A stretch of DNA of 64,000 nucleotides from Shimazuella kribbensis DSM 45090 (GCF_000428065.1 NZ_ATZF01000005.1:62001-126000), one strand, 5' to 3'. Positions 8,734 through 17,427 are shown, counted from the stretch's first letter. Notes: generated from the sequence alone by a model not told the origin. Translations and numbers: made by a program.

Positions 8734-9600
8734 ATGACAGAGCGTAAGCCAGAATGGTTAAAAGTAAAACTAAGTACAGGTGAGAACTTCCAAGAACTAA
8801 AAAAGATGATGCGAAGCAAAACTTTACATACCGTTTGTGAAGAAGCTCGTTGTCCCAATATATATGAGTGCTGGGCTAATCGAACAGCAACTTTTATGAT
8901 TTTAGGAGATATCTGCACACGAGCTTGTCGTTTTTGCGCAGTAAAGACTGGAATGCCAACAGAACTTGATTGGCAAGAACCAGATCGCGTTGCGGAAGCG
9001 GTAGAACAAATGGGAGTTCGACATGCCGTAGTAACTTCTGTTGCTCGTGATGATTTGCAAGATGGAGGAGCAGCAATTTTTGCAGCCACCATCGAAGCTA
9101 TTCGAAAACGGAATCCATTGACAACCGTCGAGGTTCTCATTCCTGATTTCCAAGGTAATTGGGAAGCATTACAAGTAGTGATGGAAGCGAAGCCTGATAT
9201 ACTCAATCACAATATCGAAACAGTAAGAAGGCGCTCTGACCGGGTACGTTCAAAAGCAAAGTATCCACGTTCATTGGAATTGTTAAAAAGAGCAAAAGAG
9301 ATGCAACCGCAAATTCCTACTAAATCAAGCATTATGGTTGGAGTCGGTGAAACATATGATGAAGTAGTGGAAGCTATGCAAGATTTACAGTCTCATAATG
9401 TCAACATCGTAACAATCGGTCAATATTTACAGCCAACGAAAAAGCATATGAAGATTGAAAAGTATTATACACCAGATGAATTTGCCTCATGGAAAGAGGT
9501 TGGATTAAACCTAGGTTTCTCCCATGTAGAGTCAGGTCCTTTGGTTCGGAGTTCTTATCATGCACATGAACAAGTAAAATCAGCAGAAGCAAGACTATAA
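8734..9600 (+). CDS. lipA: Lipoyl synthase
   Basis: About 288 residues. Radical SAM enzyme that inserts two sulfur atoms into protein-bound octanoate to give lipoate on 2-oxoacid dehydrogenases and the glycine cleavage H protein. Both iron-sulfur sites are visible: the auxiliary cluster C35, C40, C46 ([12 protein letters not shown]) and the SAM cluster C61, C65, C68 (CTRACRFC). The RSSY end that binds the auxiliary cluster is present. GGGGAG lies seven bases before ATG 8734; the ATG at 8731 is equally possible. In B. subtilis lipA is close to lytH-yunB, as here. Confidence 0.97.
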   Translation: MTERKPEWLKVKLSTGENFQELKKMMRSKTLHTVCEEARCPNIYECWANRTATFMILGDICTRACRFCAVKTGMPTELDWQEPDRVAEAVEQMGVRHAVVTSVARDDLQDGGAAIFAATIEAIRKRNPLTTVEVLIPDFQGNWEALQVVMEAKPDILNHNIETVRRRSDRVRSKAKYPRSLELLKRAKEMQPQIPTKSSIMVGVGETYDEVVEAMQDLQSHNVNIVTIGQYLQPTKKHMKIEKYYTPDEFASWKEVGLNLGFSHVESGPLVRSSYHAHEQVKSAEARL

Positions 9601-9673
9601 ATACTAGTGAAAATATTTTATAATGGTAAAGGACAAGTCGTAGCAACCTAACTATAAGTGAAAGATTAATATA

Positions 9674-9711
9674 GGACTAGCTTCTATCGGAGCTAGTTCC
9701 ATTTCTGTTTA
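9674..9711 (+). terminator. Hairpin after lipA
   Basis: GGACTAGCTTC/GGAGCTAGTTCC stem with one bulge and TATC loop, followed by a partly T-rich run that leads into the yutD ribosome site. Could be a weak terminator or attenuator. Confidence 0.5.
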
Positions 9712-9721
9712 AGGAGGGATA

Positions 9722-10000
9722 ATGGTGGATATCTTTCAAGTGGAGGACAATCAATATAAATTAATCAAGAGCTATCGAAAAGGTTGGAAACAAAACGCCT
9801 TTCGAAAAAGGTATGTAGATTTATTGGAAAAATACGACTATATAGTTGGGGATTGGGGATATGGTCAACTTCGATTAAAAGGTTTTTATGAAGATACACA
9901 TGAATTGGCTGAAAGCGAAACGAAGTTTAGTTTTTTTGAAGAATATCTTTCCGAATATTGTAATTATGGTTGTGCTTATTTCATATTGAAAAAAATATAA
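9722..10000 (+). CDS. yutD: YutD-family conserved protein
   Basis: 92 residues, cytoplasmic. YDYIVGDWGYGQLRLKGF and EYCNYGCAYFILKK match B. subtilis YutD, a small conserved Firmicute protein whose role is not established. AAGGAGGGATA precedes the ATG. The frame ends just after a run of seven A residues at 9989-9995; dropping one A would carry the protein on in the +1 frame as KTRFASQQALANGGKEF, which reads like normal coding sequence. This may be a frameshift or a true end. Confidence 0.88.
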   Translation: MVDIFQVEDNQYKLIKSYRKGWKQNAFRKRYVDLLEKYDYIVGDWGYGQLRLKGFYEDTHELAESETKFSFFEEYLSEYCNYGCAYFILKKI

Positions 10001-10084
10001 AACGAGATTTGCCAGCCAGCAAGCCTTAGCAAATGGTGGCAAAGAGTTTGAGAGGGATTACTATAAATGGATAGCACGTCATAC

Positions 10085-10112
10085 CAAAAAAGCTAACCGT
10101 GGGCTAGCTTTC
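10085..10112. terminator. Terminator between yutD and the convergent small gene
   Basis: AAAGCTA-ACCGTGGGC-TAGCTTT stem; the minus strand has a run of T after it. It overlaps the last codons of the minus-strand gene. Confidence 0.75.
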
Positions 10113-10352
10113 TACTTCGTCATGTGTGGGATGACTGCCTGGCATTTGACGTTCGATGCCTTCATGAAATTTACGGTTTTCATAAGTAAAGGCTGACGTA
10201 TGTTGTCCGGGAAGCCATGGAGAGTTTTTACCTAACTTTTCTTCGTTATGTGCTGCTCCATAGGGTCCTTCAGGAAATTCTTCCAAAGCCATTTCAGAGT
10301 GGTAAGCGATGACAGTATCTAATTCCTCATACTCTTTCTTTTTCTTATCCAT
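10104..10352 (-). CDS. Small acidic conserved protein, function unknown
   Basis: 82 residues with a very good ribosome site (AAGGAGGTGACCCAAAG). Hydrophilic, no membrane segment, rich in Glu, Lys and His, with the aromatic stretch FTYENRKFHEGIERQ and a closing HPTHDE motif that would suit metal binding. I do not recognise a family with confidence. It follows the DUF3055 gene by 30 bases on the same strand and probably shares its transcript. Confidence 0.7.
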   Translation of the reverse strand: MDKKKKEYEELDTVIAYHSEMALEEFPEGPYGAAHNEEKLGKNSPWLPGQHTSAFTYENRKFHEGIERQMPGSHPTHDEVES

Positions 10353-10384
10353 CTTTGGGTCACCTCCTTCATAAGGTGCCCAAT

Positions 10385-10651
10385 TTAGACGATGGTATGT
10401 AAGAAAGAATGCAACTCCTCAGCTTCTGCCTCTGAGAGGGAGTATGCTTCTTCTAAGTAACCTTCTTCTTCTAAATCATCACGGCCAATGATCGCAAAGT
10501 TATTGGATTGAAGATGCATAATAAGGTGTTTACCATAGAAACGACCTGACATCATAATAACGAGGTCATATCGATTTTCTTTCCCGACGAAACTAACGAA
10601 ACGAGTTTTCGTTTCTTCTGTATCATCGTACAAAAACTCAAATTCTTCCAT
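10385..10651 (-). CDS. DUF3055-family protein
   Basis: 88 residues. The pattern FLYDDTEETKTRFVSFVG, RFYGKHLIMHLQS and FAIIGRDDLEEEGYLEEAY matches the DUF3055 family of Bacillales and staphylococci, small soluble proteins of unknown function. AGGAGCGAATAAAA precedes the ATG. It is the first of two closely spaced minus-strand genes. Confidence 0.8.
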   Translation of the reverse strand: MEEFEFLYDDTEETKTRFVSFVGKENRYDLVIMMSGRFYGKHLIMHLQSNNFAIIGRDDLEEEGYLEEAYSLSEAEAEELHSFLHTIV

Positions 10652-10695
10652 TTTTATTCGCTCCTATCTAAGATGTATGTATGATCTTTAGTATA

Positions 10696-11301
10696 CTAGA
10701 AAAAGAACAAAAAACGATTTTTTTTCTGTCGACGGGGTAATAAACCTTGTTCAGATGTAGCAGATGTTAACCGTTGAGTAAAGTGAACATTTCGTAGTTC
10801 GATTTTTAACTGGTCTTGTTTTTTGCGTATCTCATCAAACATTTTATGAACTTCTCCAGAGGATACAGCATCTTGTGCTACGACACCCATTTTTTGCTCC
10901 ATATCTTCAAAAGAATCATAAATGCCATATAGATGCTCTTCCATTCTTTCCATCCGTGTAAATAATTCTTCCATCATATGCCCCATTTGATGCATAGAAC
11001 TAATCATTTCATCAAAAGTTTGTTGGGTATAATATGTTTCACTAGGTTGAGATAGTTTTCCCTCTTCTATCATTTCTTCACGCAATTTTCGCATGGATTT
11101 GTTAGGACTTTGTAATTGCGCTTGGATCTCTTTTAACCGTTCGATACTCTCCTCCGATAGAAGGTAATGACCCTTTTCGGTAACGTCATATCCTACGTAC
11201 TCTCCATACATGTCGATCCACTTACGAATACATCTCGCATTTACTTTTAATCGATCTGAAGCTTCCCGAGTCGAAATGGAGAACAATTCTTGTTGATCCA
11301 C
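10696..11301 (-). CDS. MerR-type helix-turn-helix and coiled-coil protein, RacA-like
   Basis: 201 residues from a GTG start preceded by GGGAGGTAATC. Residues ~8-55 form a MerR-like winged helix (STREASDRLKVNARCIRKWIDMYG, then GHYLLSEESIERLKEI). Residues ~90-170 are Met- and Glu-rich heptads that should form a coiled coil, and the tail is basic with a run of Phe. This layout, N-terminal MerR fold plus long coiled coil and basic end, is that of RacA, which anchors the chromosome origin to the cell pole in sporulating Bacillus. Sequence identity to RacA looks low, so a different coiled-coil regulator is possible. Confidence 0.65.
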   Translation of the reverse strand: MDQQELFSISTREASDRLKVNARCIRKWIDMYGEYVGYDVTEKGHYLLSEESIERLKEIQAQLQSPNKSMRKLREEMIEEGKLSQPSETYYTQQTFDEMISSMHQMGHMMEELFTRMERMEEHLYGIYDSFEDMEQKMGVVAQDAVSSGEVHKMFDEIRKKQDQLKIELRNVHFTQRLTSATSEQGLLPRRQKKNRFLFFF

Positions 11302-11512
11302 GATAGATTACCTCCCATAAAAAGATGTTATTACCTTTTTCTACCATGATATCTATCTCTCCTGCTCGTTGACAAAGGAAGTCACGAGCTGACAAAGGAA
11401 GCCATAATAATCGAAAGAAAACTTGGACCGTGAGGATTACTATGAAGATAAAAGACTGCATTTTTCGTATAAAAATAAGATAAGATGTATTTTTTTCGAT
11501 CTGCAAAAAAAG

Positions 11513-11540
11513 AAAGCGATTATAATTTATAATCGCTTTT
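11513..11540. terminator. Terminator after the CotF-like pair
   Basis: Perfect AAAGCGATTATAA-TT-TATAATCGCTTT stem flanked by A and T tracts. Just upstream, TGACAAAGGAAG occurs twice, 22 bp apart, without an obvious role. Confidence 0.8.
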
Positions 11541-11546
11541 ATCTAT

Positions 11547-11873
11547 TTAATATGGAAATTGACTAGTATATCCGGCGAATTGTGTAGTTTTTTGAGTGAT
11601 TTTTTGACTTTCAGCTGGTTCTATTTGGTACCAGCCTTTTTGTTGCATGAGTGTAAATAGATCTCTTGCTGCTTGGTGGCTAGCATTTAAATGTTTTATC
11701 TGAAGTTGATAAAGTGCGTCTATACTTGCCTCATTTACAGCTGTATTATAACTATTCGTTAAGTATTTTTCAGTGGACAAAATATCATTTACATAATCAC
11801 GATCCGTCATTTCTGGTCCTTGCATTTGAGTGGATCCTGATGTTGTTTGTTGTCCCATTTGTTGGTTTTGCAT
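11547..11873 (-). CDS. Spore coat protein, CotF-like
   Basis: 108 residues: a Gln- and Met-rich N-terminus followed by a helical domain, MTDRDYVNDILSTEKYLTNSYNTAVNEA, with the DxxxxEKYL-type pattern of the CotF/YhcQ coat family, and ending QKGWYQIEPAE, where the GWY-x-P motif is typical. Members are deposited on the spore surface. TAAGGAGATCACAAAAT precedes the ATG. It forms a two-gene operon with the next, shorter family member. Confidence 0.82.
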   Translation of the reverse strand: MQNQQMGQQTTSGSTQMQGPEMTDRDYVNDILSTEKYLTNSYNTAVNEASIDALYQLQIKHLNASHQAARDLFTLMQQKGWYQIEPAESQKITQKTTQFAGYTSQFPY

Positions 11874-11887
11874 ATTTTGTGATCTCC

Positions 11888-12109
11888 TTACTGCATATAA
11901 GAATTGGATTGCATTTGTCCTGTAGAGGATTGCAAGAATTGCAACAGTTCTTGATAATGTTGTTGGTGCATTGCACCTATTCTATCGATCGCTGCTTTGA
12001 TTTGAGGATCTTGCACCTCTTCTGCAAAATGATGACATTTTTTAAATGCAATCAATTCCCACGACATTTCATCGCTCAAGTACGAAAGATCTTTTGAAGA
12101 AATTTGCAT
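11888..12109 (-). CDS. Small CotF-like spore coat protein
   Basis: 73 residues from ATG 12109, preceded by AAAGGAGCAATCTAC; an upstream in-frame extension has no ribosome site. ISSKDLSYLSDEMSWELIAFKKCHHFAEEV is the first half of the CotF-type domain, with the second half missing, so this is the short family form found paired with a long one. Expected in the spore coat. It is 14 bp upstream of its partner in the same operon. Confidence 0.78.
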   Translation of the reverse strand: MQISSKDLSYLSDEMSWELIAFKKCHHFAEEVQDPQIKAAIDRIGAMHQQHYQELLQFLQSSTGQMQSNSYMQ

Positions 12110-12171
12110 GTAGATTGCTCCTTTCAAGGTATACAATCATACTGTAACCAAAAATAGGGAGGTTATGCGTT

Positions 12172-13092
12172 CTACTTCTTTTGACGTTTTTTGAAATAAA
12201 GAATGGCAGGAATTGCAACAACAACAATTAAAATCAAAAAAGGAAGTGCTTTTGCTAGCCAAATGACAAAAAGTTGGAGTCCTGTCCACAAATTTTTACA
12301 TGATTGAAGGAATCCTTGAGAGAGCTGATTGATAAAAGAGTATTTGGTTTGCAAAGGCTGATAAGTCGAAGAGCTGATTTCTATTGTTACGGTCGAAAAT
12401 GCAACACGATGCTGCAAATACTGTTGTCTGCCAGTTAGTTGCTCTAGTTCTGTTTGAACGTTACCGAGAGTTTGTTCAATAGCTAGAAGATCATTTGTTG
12501 TGGTAGCTTTATTCATCATCACTATTAAACGTGTTTCCATCGCTCTTTTTGCTTTGATTCTAGCGGTTAAGTCCACTAGTTCTTCGCTTACATCTTCACC
12601 TTGAATTTGTATCTCTGGTGTGTTTTCTGATATCTTTTTACTGTGGTCTATAAAGGTTTGAAATTGAGTCTGAGGGACGTTATAGGTGATACGAATAACC
12701 CTTTCATCTAGATTTTGGGAATCTGAACTACTCACCATGGATGCCTTGTGTTGTTTCGCAACCTCATCTAATTCTTTCTGTGCTTCTGGAAGTTTGGTAA
12801 CCTGCATGTGGAGATCAGCTTGATATACCATTTGCTGTTCTTTGCCTGCTACTTTGCTGGTGTTAGGCATTTGCGAAGTAGTCGATGATTGATCCATTTG
12901 TCCGGAAATTTCTTTTGAATTATGGGATTGAAAGGAAGAAGGAGATGATTCGTACGTATTTGATTCAGAAGTGGAAGAGTGATCTTGATTTCCGCTTCCA
13001 TTTTGACTGTTAGAACTGCCGAGCATATAAAATCCAATCATGAGTAAAACAACAACAATAGGAACGATAATACGATATTTTTTCATAACCAA
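12172..13092 (-). CDS. DUF4349 membrane protein
   Basis: About 306 residues. An N-terminal membrane segment (IIVPIVVVLLMIGFYML), a Ser/Gln-rich linker to residue ~105, the DUF4349 domain with a long coiled coil (ARIKAKRAMETRLIVMMNKATTTNDLLAIEQTL), and a C-terminal amphipathic segment and membrane helix ending in a basic tail. These proteins sit in the membrane with the coiled-coil domain outside; function is unknown. ATG 13086 is the obvious start, but the only ribosome site (AAAGGGG) is 17 bases away, so TTG 13092 is preferred. Divergent from yutE with a 39-bp gap. Confidence 0.75.
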   Translation of the reverse strand: MVMKKYRIIVPIVVVLLMIGFYMLGSSNSQNGSGNQDHSSTSESNTYESSPSSFQSHNSKEISGQMDQSSTTSQMPNTSKVAGKEQQMVYQADLHMQVTKLPEAQKELDEVAKQHKASMVSSSDSQNLDERVIRITYNVPQTQFQTFIDHSKKISENTPEIQIQGEDVSEELVDLTARIKAKRAMETRLIVMMNKATTTNDLLAIEQTLGNVQTELEQLTGRQQYLQHRVAFSTVTIEISSSTYQPLQTKYSFINQLSQGFLQSCKNLWTGLQLFVIWLAKALPFLILIVVVAIPAILYFKKRQKK

Positions 13093-13131
13093 AGGTAACA
13101 AAACCCCTTTCGAAAATTGGAGGTAATTTTT

Positions 13132-13563
13132 TTGTACGAGCTTAATTTGACACGCATTGATAGCCAAAGTACTTACTTATCTACCTGTTTACAAGTCATC
13201 CAAGAGATAGACAGACCAACAAATGAAATCGAAAGGTTTGCATTGATGCGATCGTTTCACATCGGAGTGGAATGTGTTATTGATATCGGAAATACAATTA
13301 TAGATGGATTTATTATGCGTGATCCAGGTGGATATTCTGATATTATAGATATTTTAGAAGATGAACAAGTGATTTCTGCTATTCTAGCAAATAAATTGAA
13401 GACCTTTGTGAAATTACGTGAACAATTGGTACGATATTATGATCAAGTCGATGATAGATCCTTAGAAGAACACCTAGGAGATGTAGTGGTCTTTCAACAG
13501 TTTTTGGAACATATAGATGCTTTTCTAAGTAGAGAAAAAGCAAATGGAAATATATATGTCTGA
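13132..13563 (+). CDS. yutE: YutE-like HepT-family protein
   Basis: 143 residues from TTG 13132 (TTGGAGGTAATTTTT upstream). The segment HIGVECVIDIGNTIIDGFIMRDPGGYSDIIDIL matches YutE. The family is the HepT/DUF86 fold; in MNT-HepT toxin-antitoxin pairs HepT carries an RX4-6HXY motif. I see LRKRY-like VKLREQLVRYYDQ but no clean RXXXXHXY, and no MNT nucleotidyltransferase gene is next to it, so this is probably a housekeeping relative and not a toxin. Overlaps the next gene by 8 bp. Confidence 0.8.
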   Translation: MYELNLTRIDSQSTYLSTCLQVIQEIDRPTNEIERFALMRSFHIGVECVIDIGNTIIDGFIMRDPGGYSDIIDILEDEQVISAILANKLKTFVKLREQLVRYYDQVDDRSLEEHLGDVVVFQQFLEHIDAFLSREKANGNIYV

Positions 13564-14524
13564 GTCAAAACAGCTCATTTACCCGCTTTCTCAGCCGCTT
13601 CCCTATTCTCTCAAACAAGTGACATGTTATGTAGTCAAAGGCGATAGCAAGCTTACGATCATTGATACAGGTTTGCATACCAAACAAACAAGTGATACAT
13701 GGAAACAATTTTTTTTCGAGCAGGGCTGGAGTTGGAACCAAGTGGAAAGAATCGTTGTTACCCATTATCATCCTGATCATTATGGGTTTGCAGGTAAACT
13801 TCAAGAATGGTCAGGCGCGCCAATATATATGGCAAAAACGGAGTTTGATCAAATTCAATCTTTTTGGAATCGTAACAATGGAAATCCAAAGCAAGTGTCA
13901 TCCTTTTTTATTCCATATGGATTTCCTGAGCATCGATCATCCCAAATTACTCGCCATATGGAGGAGTTTCGTGCTGTAATAGAACCACATCCACAGGTAA
14001 TAAAGTGGATAGAATCAGGTGAGGAATTGGATATTAGTGGAGAAAAATATGAAGTGATAGCTACTCCCGGTCATTCCAAAGGTCATCTTAGTTTTTTTCA
14101 TCATGATGGCAGCTTTTTTGCAGGTGATGTTATTTTGCCATCAGTAACTCCCAATATACCATTGTTACCAGACGGTGATCCAAATCCTTTACAGACCTTT
14201 TTAGATACATTAGATAAGCTTAAACAGTTGGATATCAAAGTCGTTTATCCAGCTCATGGGGAAGCTTTTCATTTATTAGAAAAAAGAGTGGAGGAAATCA
14301 AGGCTCACCATGAACGGCGTTTGGATAAATTAAAAAGTTTTTTACTAGATGGTAAGATACAAACTGGTTTTGAAATATGTGAAAAGCTATTTGCTCATCG
14401 TCCATTGGATATACATAATTTGAGATTTGCATTTTCAGAGACATTGGCTCATTTGGAGTTTTTAAGAATAAATGGAGAAATCAAGCAAACCAAAGTGGAC
14501 AATGTCTATCATTATTATAAATGA
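13556..14524 (+). CDS. Metallo-beta-lactamase-fold hydrolase
   Basis: About 322 residues. The zinc motif HYHPDHYG (HxHxDH) follows the strand VERIVVTHYHPDH; further ligands are in ATPGHSKGH, FAGDVILPS and YPAHGE. The C-terminal ~60 residues (DIHNLRFAFSETLAHLEFL) look like a small winged-helix dimer domain seen in a subset of these enzymes. ATG 13556 overlaps yutE; ATG 13544 is an alternative and neither has a strong ribosome site, so coupling to yutE is likely. Substrate is unknown. Confidence 0.85.
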   Translation: MSESKQLIYPLSQPLPYSLKQVTCYVVKGDSKLTIIDTGLHTKQTSDTWKQFFFEQGWSWNQVERIVVTHYHPDHYGFAGKLQEWSGAPIYMAKTEFDQIQSFWNRNNGNPKQVSSFFIPYGFPEHRSSQITRHMEEFRAVIEPHPQVIKWIESGEELDISGEKYEVIATPGHSKGHLSFFHHDGSFFAGDVILPSVTPNIPLLPDGDPNPLQTFLDTLDKLKQLDIKVVYPAHGEAFHLLEKRVEEIKAHHERRLDKLKSFLLDGKIQTGFEICEKLFAHRPLDIHNLRFAFSETLAHLEFLRINGEIKQTKVDNVYHYYK

Positions 14525-14562
14525 GAAAAAACATCCGTTATTCATCGTAACGGATGTTTTTT
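14525..14562. terminator. Bidirectional terminator between two convergent genes
   Basis: AAAAAACATCCGTTA/TAACGGATGTTTTTT, a 15-bp perfect stem between the MBL gene and yutG. Confidence 0.93.
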
Positions 14563-15057
14563 CTAGTCGATAAGAGAACTTGTATGGGATCGAGTGTGAG
14601 CAAGTCGTGAAGCAGCAGCAGCAGCTATGGCAGCAACTAAATCATCTAAGTAGGTATGTATTTTGCCGTCGCTTTTGCTGTTTAAGCGACATAAAATTCC
14701 TGGTTTTAAACGATCAATGTAACCATAGTTTGTAAAACCAATACTTCCATAAACATTTAAAATCGCTAATGACATCACTTCATCAATTCCATACAAGCCT
14801 TCATCTGATCGAATCATTTGTAAAAGTGGTTCACGAAGAATCTCTTTTTCAGCGAGTATATCTAATTGAATCCCAGTTAAAACAGCATTTTGGACTTCTC
14901 GTTTAGTCAATACCATTTGTACATTTTCGATACATTCTTCCATTGTAACATCAGAATAAAAATCAGATTGTAAAAAAAAGGTTAATTCCGCAATTTCTGT
15001 TATTCGTACACCTCTCTCCTCTAACCATAAGTATACCGTTTGTTCTAATGGAGACAT
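14563..15057 (-). CDS. yutG: YutG, phosphatidylglycerophosphatase A-like protein
   Basis: 164 residues. RGVRITEIAELTFFLQ, KREVQNAVLTGIQLDILAE, NVYGSIGFTNYGYIDRLKPGIL and TYLDDLVAAIAAAAASRLAH match B. subtilis YutG, related to PgpA, which removes phosphate from phosphatidylglycerophosphate. The DD pair in TYLDDLVAAIAAA is the family metal site. AAGGGGATGCAG precedes the ATG. No obvious partner gene; the convergent neighbour is separated by a terminator. Confidence 0.88.
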   Translation of the reverse strand: MSPLEQTVYLWLEERGVRITEIAELTFFLQSDFYSDVTMEECIENVQMVLTKREVQNAVLTGIQLDILAEKEILREPLLQMIRSDEGLYGIDEVMSLAILNVYGSIGFTNYGYIDRLKPGILCRLNSKSDGKIHTYLDDLVAAIAAAAASRLAHTRSHTSSLID

Positions 15058-15111
15058 AACTGCATCCCCTTCCGTTTTTTTTAGTTTTTCCTTCCTTCAG
15101 GAGGATATCCA

Positions 15112-15180
15112 ATGAAAACATGGAAAAAGATGGTTTTGATGGCGGATTTGTATTACGATAAGAGAGTGATCAAGAGATAA
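15112..15180 (+). CDS. 22-residue upstream ORF before the OPT transporter
   Basis: ATG at 15112 follows a near-ideal ribosome site (CAGGAGGATATCCA). The product MKTWKKMVLMADLYYDKRVI ends KR-stop at 15180, eleven bases before the transporter start. The distance allows ribosomes to couple the two. It could be a regulatory leader peptide or a small membrane-associated protein (basic start, hydrophobic middle). No terminator hairpin is visible between them, so classical attenuation is not supported. Confidence 0.45.
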   Translation: MKTWKKMVLMADLYYDKRVIKR

Positions 15181-15191
15181 GAGGTGTGGAG

Positions 15192-17078
15192 ATGAACAAA
15201 AAAAAGAATTTCGTTCCTTACATTCCATCTAACAAATCATTACCAGAACTAACTATTACAGCTGTTATTTTAGGTTTTTTTCTAGCCATTGTTTTTGGAG
15301 CAGCTAATGCTTATTTAGGATTAAAGACCGGACTCACCGTAAGTGCTTCTATTCCGGCGGCAGTTATTTCGATGGCCATCCTGCGTGGTATATTTCGAAG
15401 ACAATCCATTTTAGAAAATAATATTGTTCAGACCATGACGACAGCAGGAGAAGCACTTGCTGCTGGTGCTATCTTTACAATACCTGCATTGTTCTTTATC
15501 CATGCAGCACCAGGACAAGGAACCATAATATTTATTGTTTTGGTTGGAGGATTTTTGGGTGTGCTTATGATGGTTCCCCTTCGTCGTATGCTTATCGTTA
15601 ATGAACATGAGATCTTACCTTATCCGGAAGGTACCGCCTGTGCAGAAGTTCTTAAATCTGGTGAACAAGGTGGCAGTCAAGCAAAGTTAATAGGATTTGG
15701 TTTTCTTGTTGGTGGTCTATTTAAAGTATTAGGAGATGGTATTCATCTTTTTAAAACGACAGTAGCAACAGGGCTTGGGAAATTCAAATATGCTAGCTTA
15801 AGCATGGATGCAATGCCTGCCTTATTAGGGGTTGGTTATATCATTGGACCAAGAATAGCTGGTCAAATGATAGCTGGTGGTTTATTATCTTCGATTGTTT
15901 TTGTACCTATGATAGGTTTTTTTGGATCTAGTAATCCAGCCTCGATCTTTCCGGCTGTAAGCCCTATTGGAAGTCTCACTGCACATGATATTTATGTCAA
16001 TTACATTCGATATATCGGTGCTGGAGCAGTGGCAACTGGGGGATTTATCACTTTACTAAAAACATTACCTATTCTCATTCGTTCACTTAGAGATACATTT
16101 TCAGGTTTGAATAAACGTAATCAAAAAGATATGGGAACAAGGGAAAGAACGGATCGAGATATACCTAGTAAATTCTTAATAATCGGAATAGTTTTATTGG
16201 TGTTTGTTATTGCTTTTGCTCCTGTCACGAATGTAGGAATAGTTGGAGCGATTTCTATTGCTATTTTTGGTTTTCTTTTTGTGACCGTTGCATCGAGGAT
16301 TGTTGGAATAGTAGGAAGTACTTCCATGCCGGTGTCTGGTATGACAATTGCTACTTTGCTTATCGTTACCATTTTGTTTAAAACAGCGGGTTTCTCTGGA
16401 CAAACAGGCATTATTGCCTCACTGATTGTTGTTTCCATTATATGTGTAGCGCTTGCAGTAGCAGGTGATATTTCCCAAGATTTAAAAACGGGTTTTCTCG
16501 TTGGAGGAACACCTTGGAAACAACAAATAGCGATGATGATTGGCGTTATTTCTAGTGGACTTTTTATCGGAAGTATTCTTATTTTATTTGATAAAACTTA
16601 TGGACTAGGGTCAGATGCATTGCCTGCTCCAAAAGCAGCATTGATGAATATTATTGCACAAGGATTGATGTCTGGGGATTTGCCTTGGGATATTATTTTT
16701 ATTGGAGCAGCTTTAGCGATATGTATAGAGTTTCTCGGATTAAACTCATTAACAGTAGCGGTTGGATTTTACTTACCCCTGTCTGTTAGCACTCCGATCA
16801 TGATTGGTGGCATCGTTCGTTGGATTACGGAGTTATTTGCAAATAAAGATAAACAGGAGAAAAGAGAGCGTGTAGGAACACTTTTTGCTTCAGGACTTAT
16901 AGCAGGAGAAGCTTTGATTAGTGTGTTTATTGCTCTATTGATTGTTCCAGGTATTATTAATCCAGATGCTGCCGTTATGATGGAAAGCAATCTTATTCCG
17001 TTTTTCCTGTTTCTTGGCATAGCTGCATTGTTACTTGTAATAACGATGAAAAAGCAGCGTGAAAAAGATGGCCTCTAA
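15192..17078 (+). CDS. OPT-family oligopeptide transporter
   Basis: About 628 residues, 14-16 membrane segments. ITAVILGFFLAIVFGAANAYLGLKTGLTVSASIPAAV and the motif NNIVQTMTTAGEALAAG are signatures of the bacterial OPT family, with PYPEGTACAEVLKSGE and LGLNSLTVAVGFYLPLS further in. Members import short peptides or metal-chelates with protons. ATG 15192 is preceded by AGAGG at a good distance; a GTG at 15186 is in frame. It overlaps the PqqD-like gene by 11 bp, so the two are co-translated. Confidence 0.92.
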   Translation: MNKKKNFVPYIPSNKSLPELTITAVILGFFLAIVFGAANAYLGLKTGLTVSASIPAAVISMAILRGIFRRQSILENNIVQTMTTAGEALAAGAIFTIPALFFIHAAPGQGTIIFIVLVGGFLGVLMMVPLRRMLIVNEHEILPYPEGTACAEVLKSGEQGGSQAKLIGFGFLVGGLFKVLGDGIHLFKTTVATGLGKFKYASLSMDAMPALLGVGYIIGPRIAGQMIAGGLLSSIVFVPMIGFFGSSNPASIFPAVSPIGSLTAHDIYVNYIRYIGAGAVATGGFITLLKTLPILIRSLRDTFSGLNKRNQKDMGTRERTDRDIPSKFLIIGIVLLVFVIAFAPVTNVGIVGAISIAIFGFLFVTVASRIVGIVGSTSMPVSGMTIATLLIVTILFKTAGFSGQTGIIASLIVVSIICVALAVAGDISQDLKTGFLVGGTPWKQQIAMMIGVISSGLFIGSILILFDKTYGLGSDALPAPKAALMNIIAQGLMSGDLPWDIIFIGAALAICIEFLGLNSLTVAVGFYLPLSVSTPIMIGGIVRWITELFANKDKQEKRERVGTLFASGLIAGEALISVFIALLIVPGIINPDAAVMMESNLIPFFLFLGIAALLLVITMKKQREKDGL

Positions 17079-17412
17079 AAATGTATTGAACATGTTTCCA
17101 ATGAGAAAAGAAACCATTGTATTGGAACAATCGATAACATGTCCAGATCAAGTTTTTGTCTGTATCCCTAGAACAAATTTTTTAGAACGCTTATCTATTC
17201 GTTTTTTAAATCAACCTACACATCACCGAGTAAGATTAGATAAATTAGGTAGTTTTGTGTTTCAAATGTGCGATGGTTCACACGATGTACGTCAAATTGA
17301 ATCGAGAGTGAGAGAGTATTTTGGTAGAGAAGCAGCTCCTATAAGAGAACGGTTAATTACGTTTTTGATCATTATAGAAGCAAATGATTGGATCAATTGG
17401 AAGGGGCCTTAA
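17068..17412 (+). CDS. PqqD-like (RiPP recognition element) protein
   Basis: About 114 residues. VRLDKLGSFVFQMCDGSHDVRQIESRVREYFG followed by RERLITFLIIIEAND has the winged-helix form of the PqqD/RRE fold, which in other systems binds leader peptides. The start is uncertain (ATG 17068 or GTG 17059, neither with a strong ribosome site); it overlaps the OPT gene, so coupling is likely. I see no radical SAM maturase next to it. Its pairing with an OPT peptide transporter suggests peptide handling, but this is inference. Confidence 0.75.
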   Translation: MASKNVLNMFPMRKETIVLEQSITCPDQVFVCIPRTNFLERLSIRFLNQPTHHRVRLDKLGSFVFQMCDGSHDVRQIESRVREYFGREAAPIRERLITFLIIIEANDWINWKGP

Positions 17413-17427
17413 GGTCTCTTTTTTTAG
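17402..17427 (+). terminator. Terminator after the PqqD-like gene
   Basis: GGGGCC-TTAA-GGTCTC stem with G-U pairs, then seven T residues; overlaps the stop codon. Confidence 0.7.

Noticed and set aside
11222-11506. 94-codon minus-strand frame overlapping the RacA-like gene
   Set aside because: It overlaps the start of a better supported gene, lacks a ribosome site and does not resemble a protein family.
13132-13563. HepT toxin of a toxin-antitoxin pair
   Set aside because: No MNT nucleotidyltransferase is adjacent and the HepT catalytic motif is not clear; YutE is a conserved housekeeping relative.
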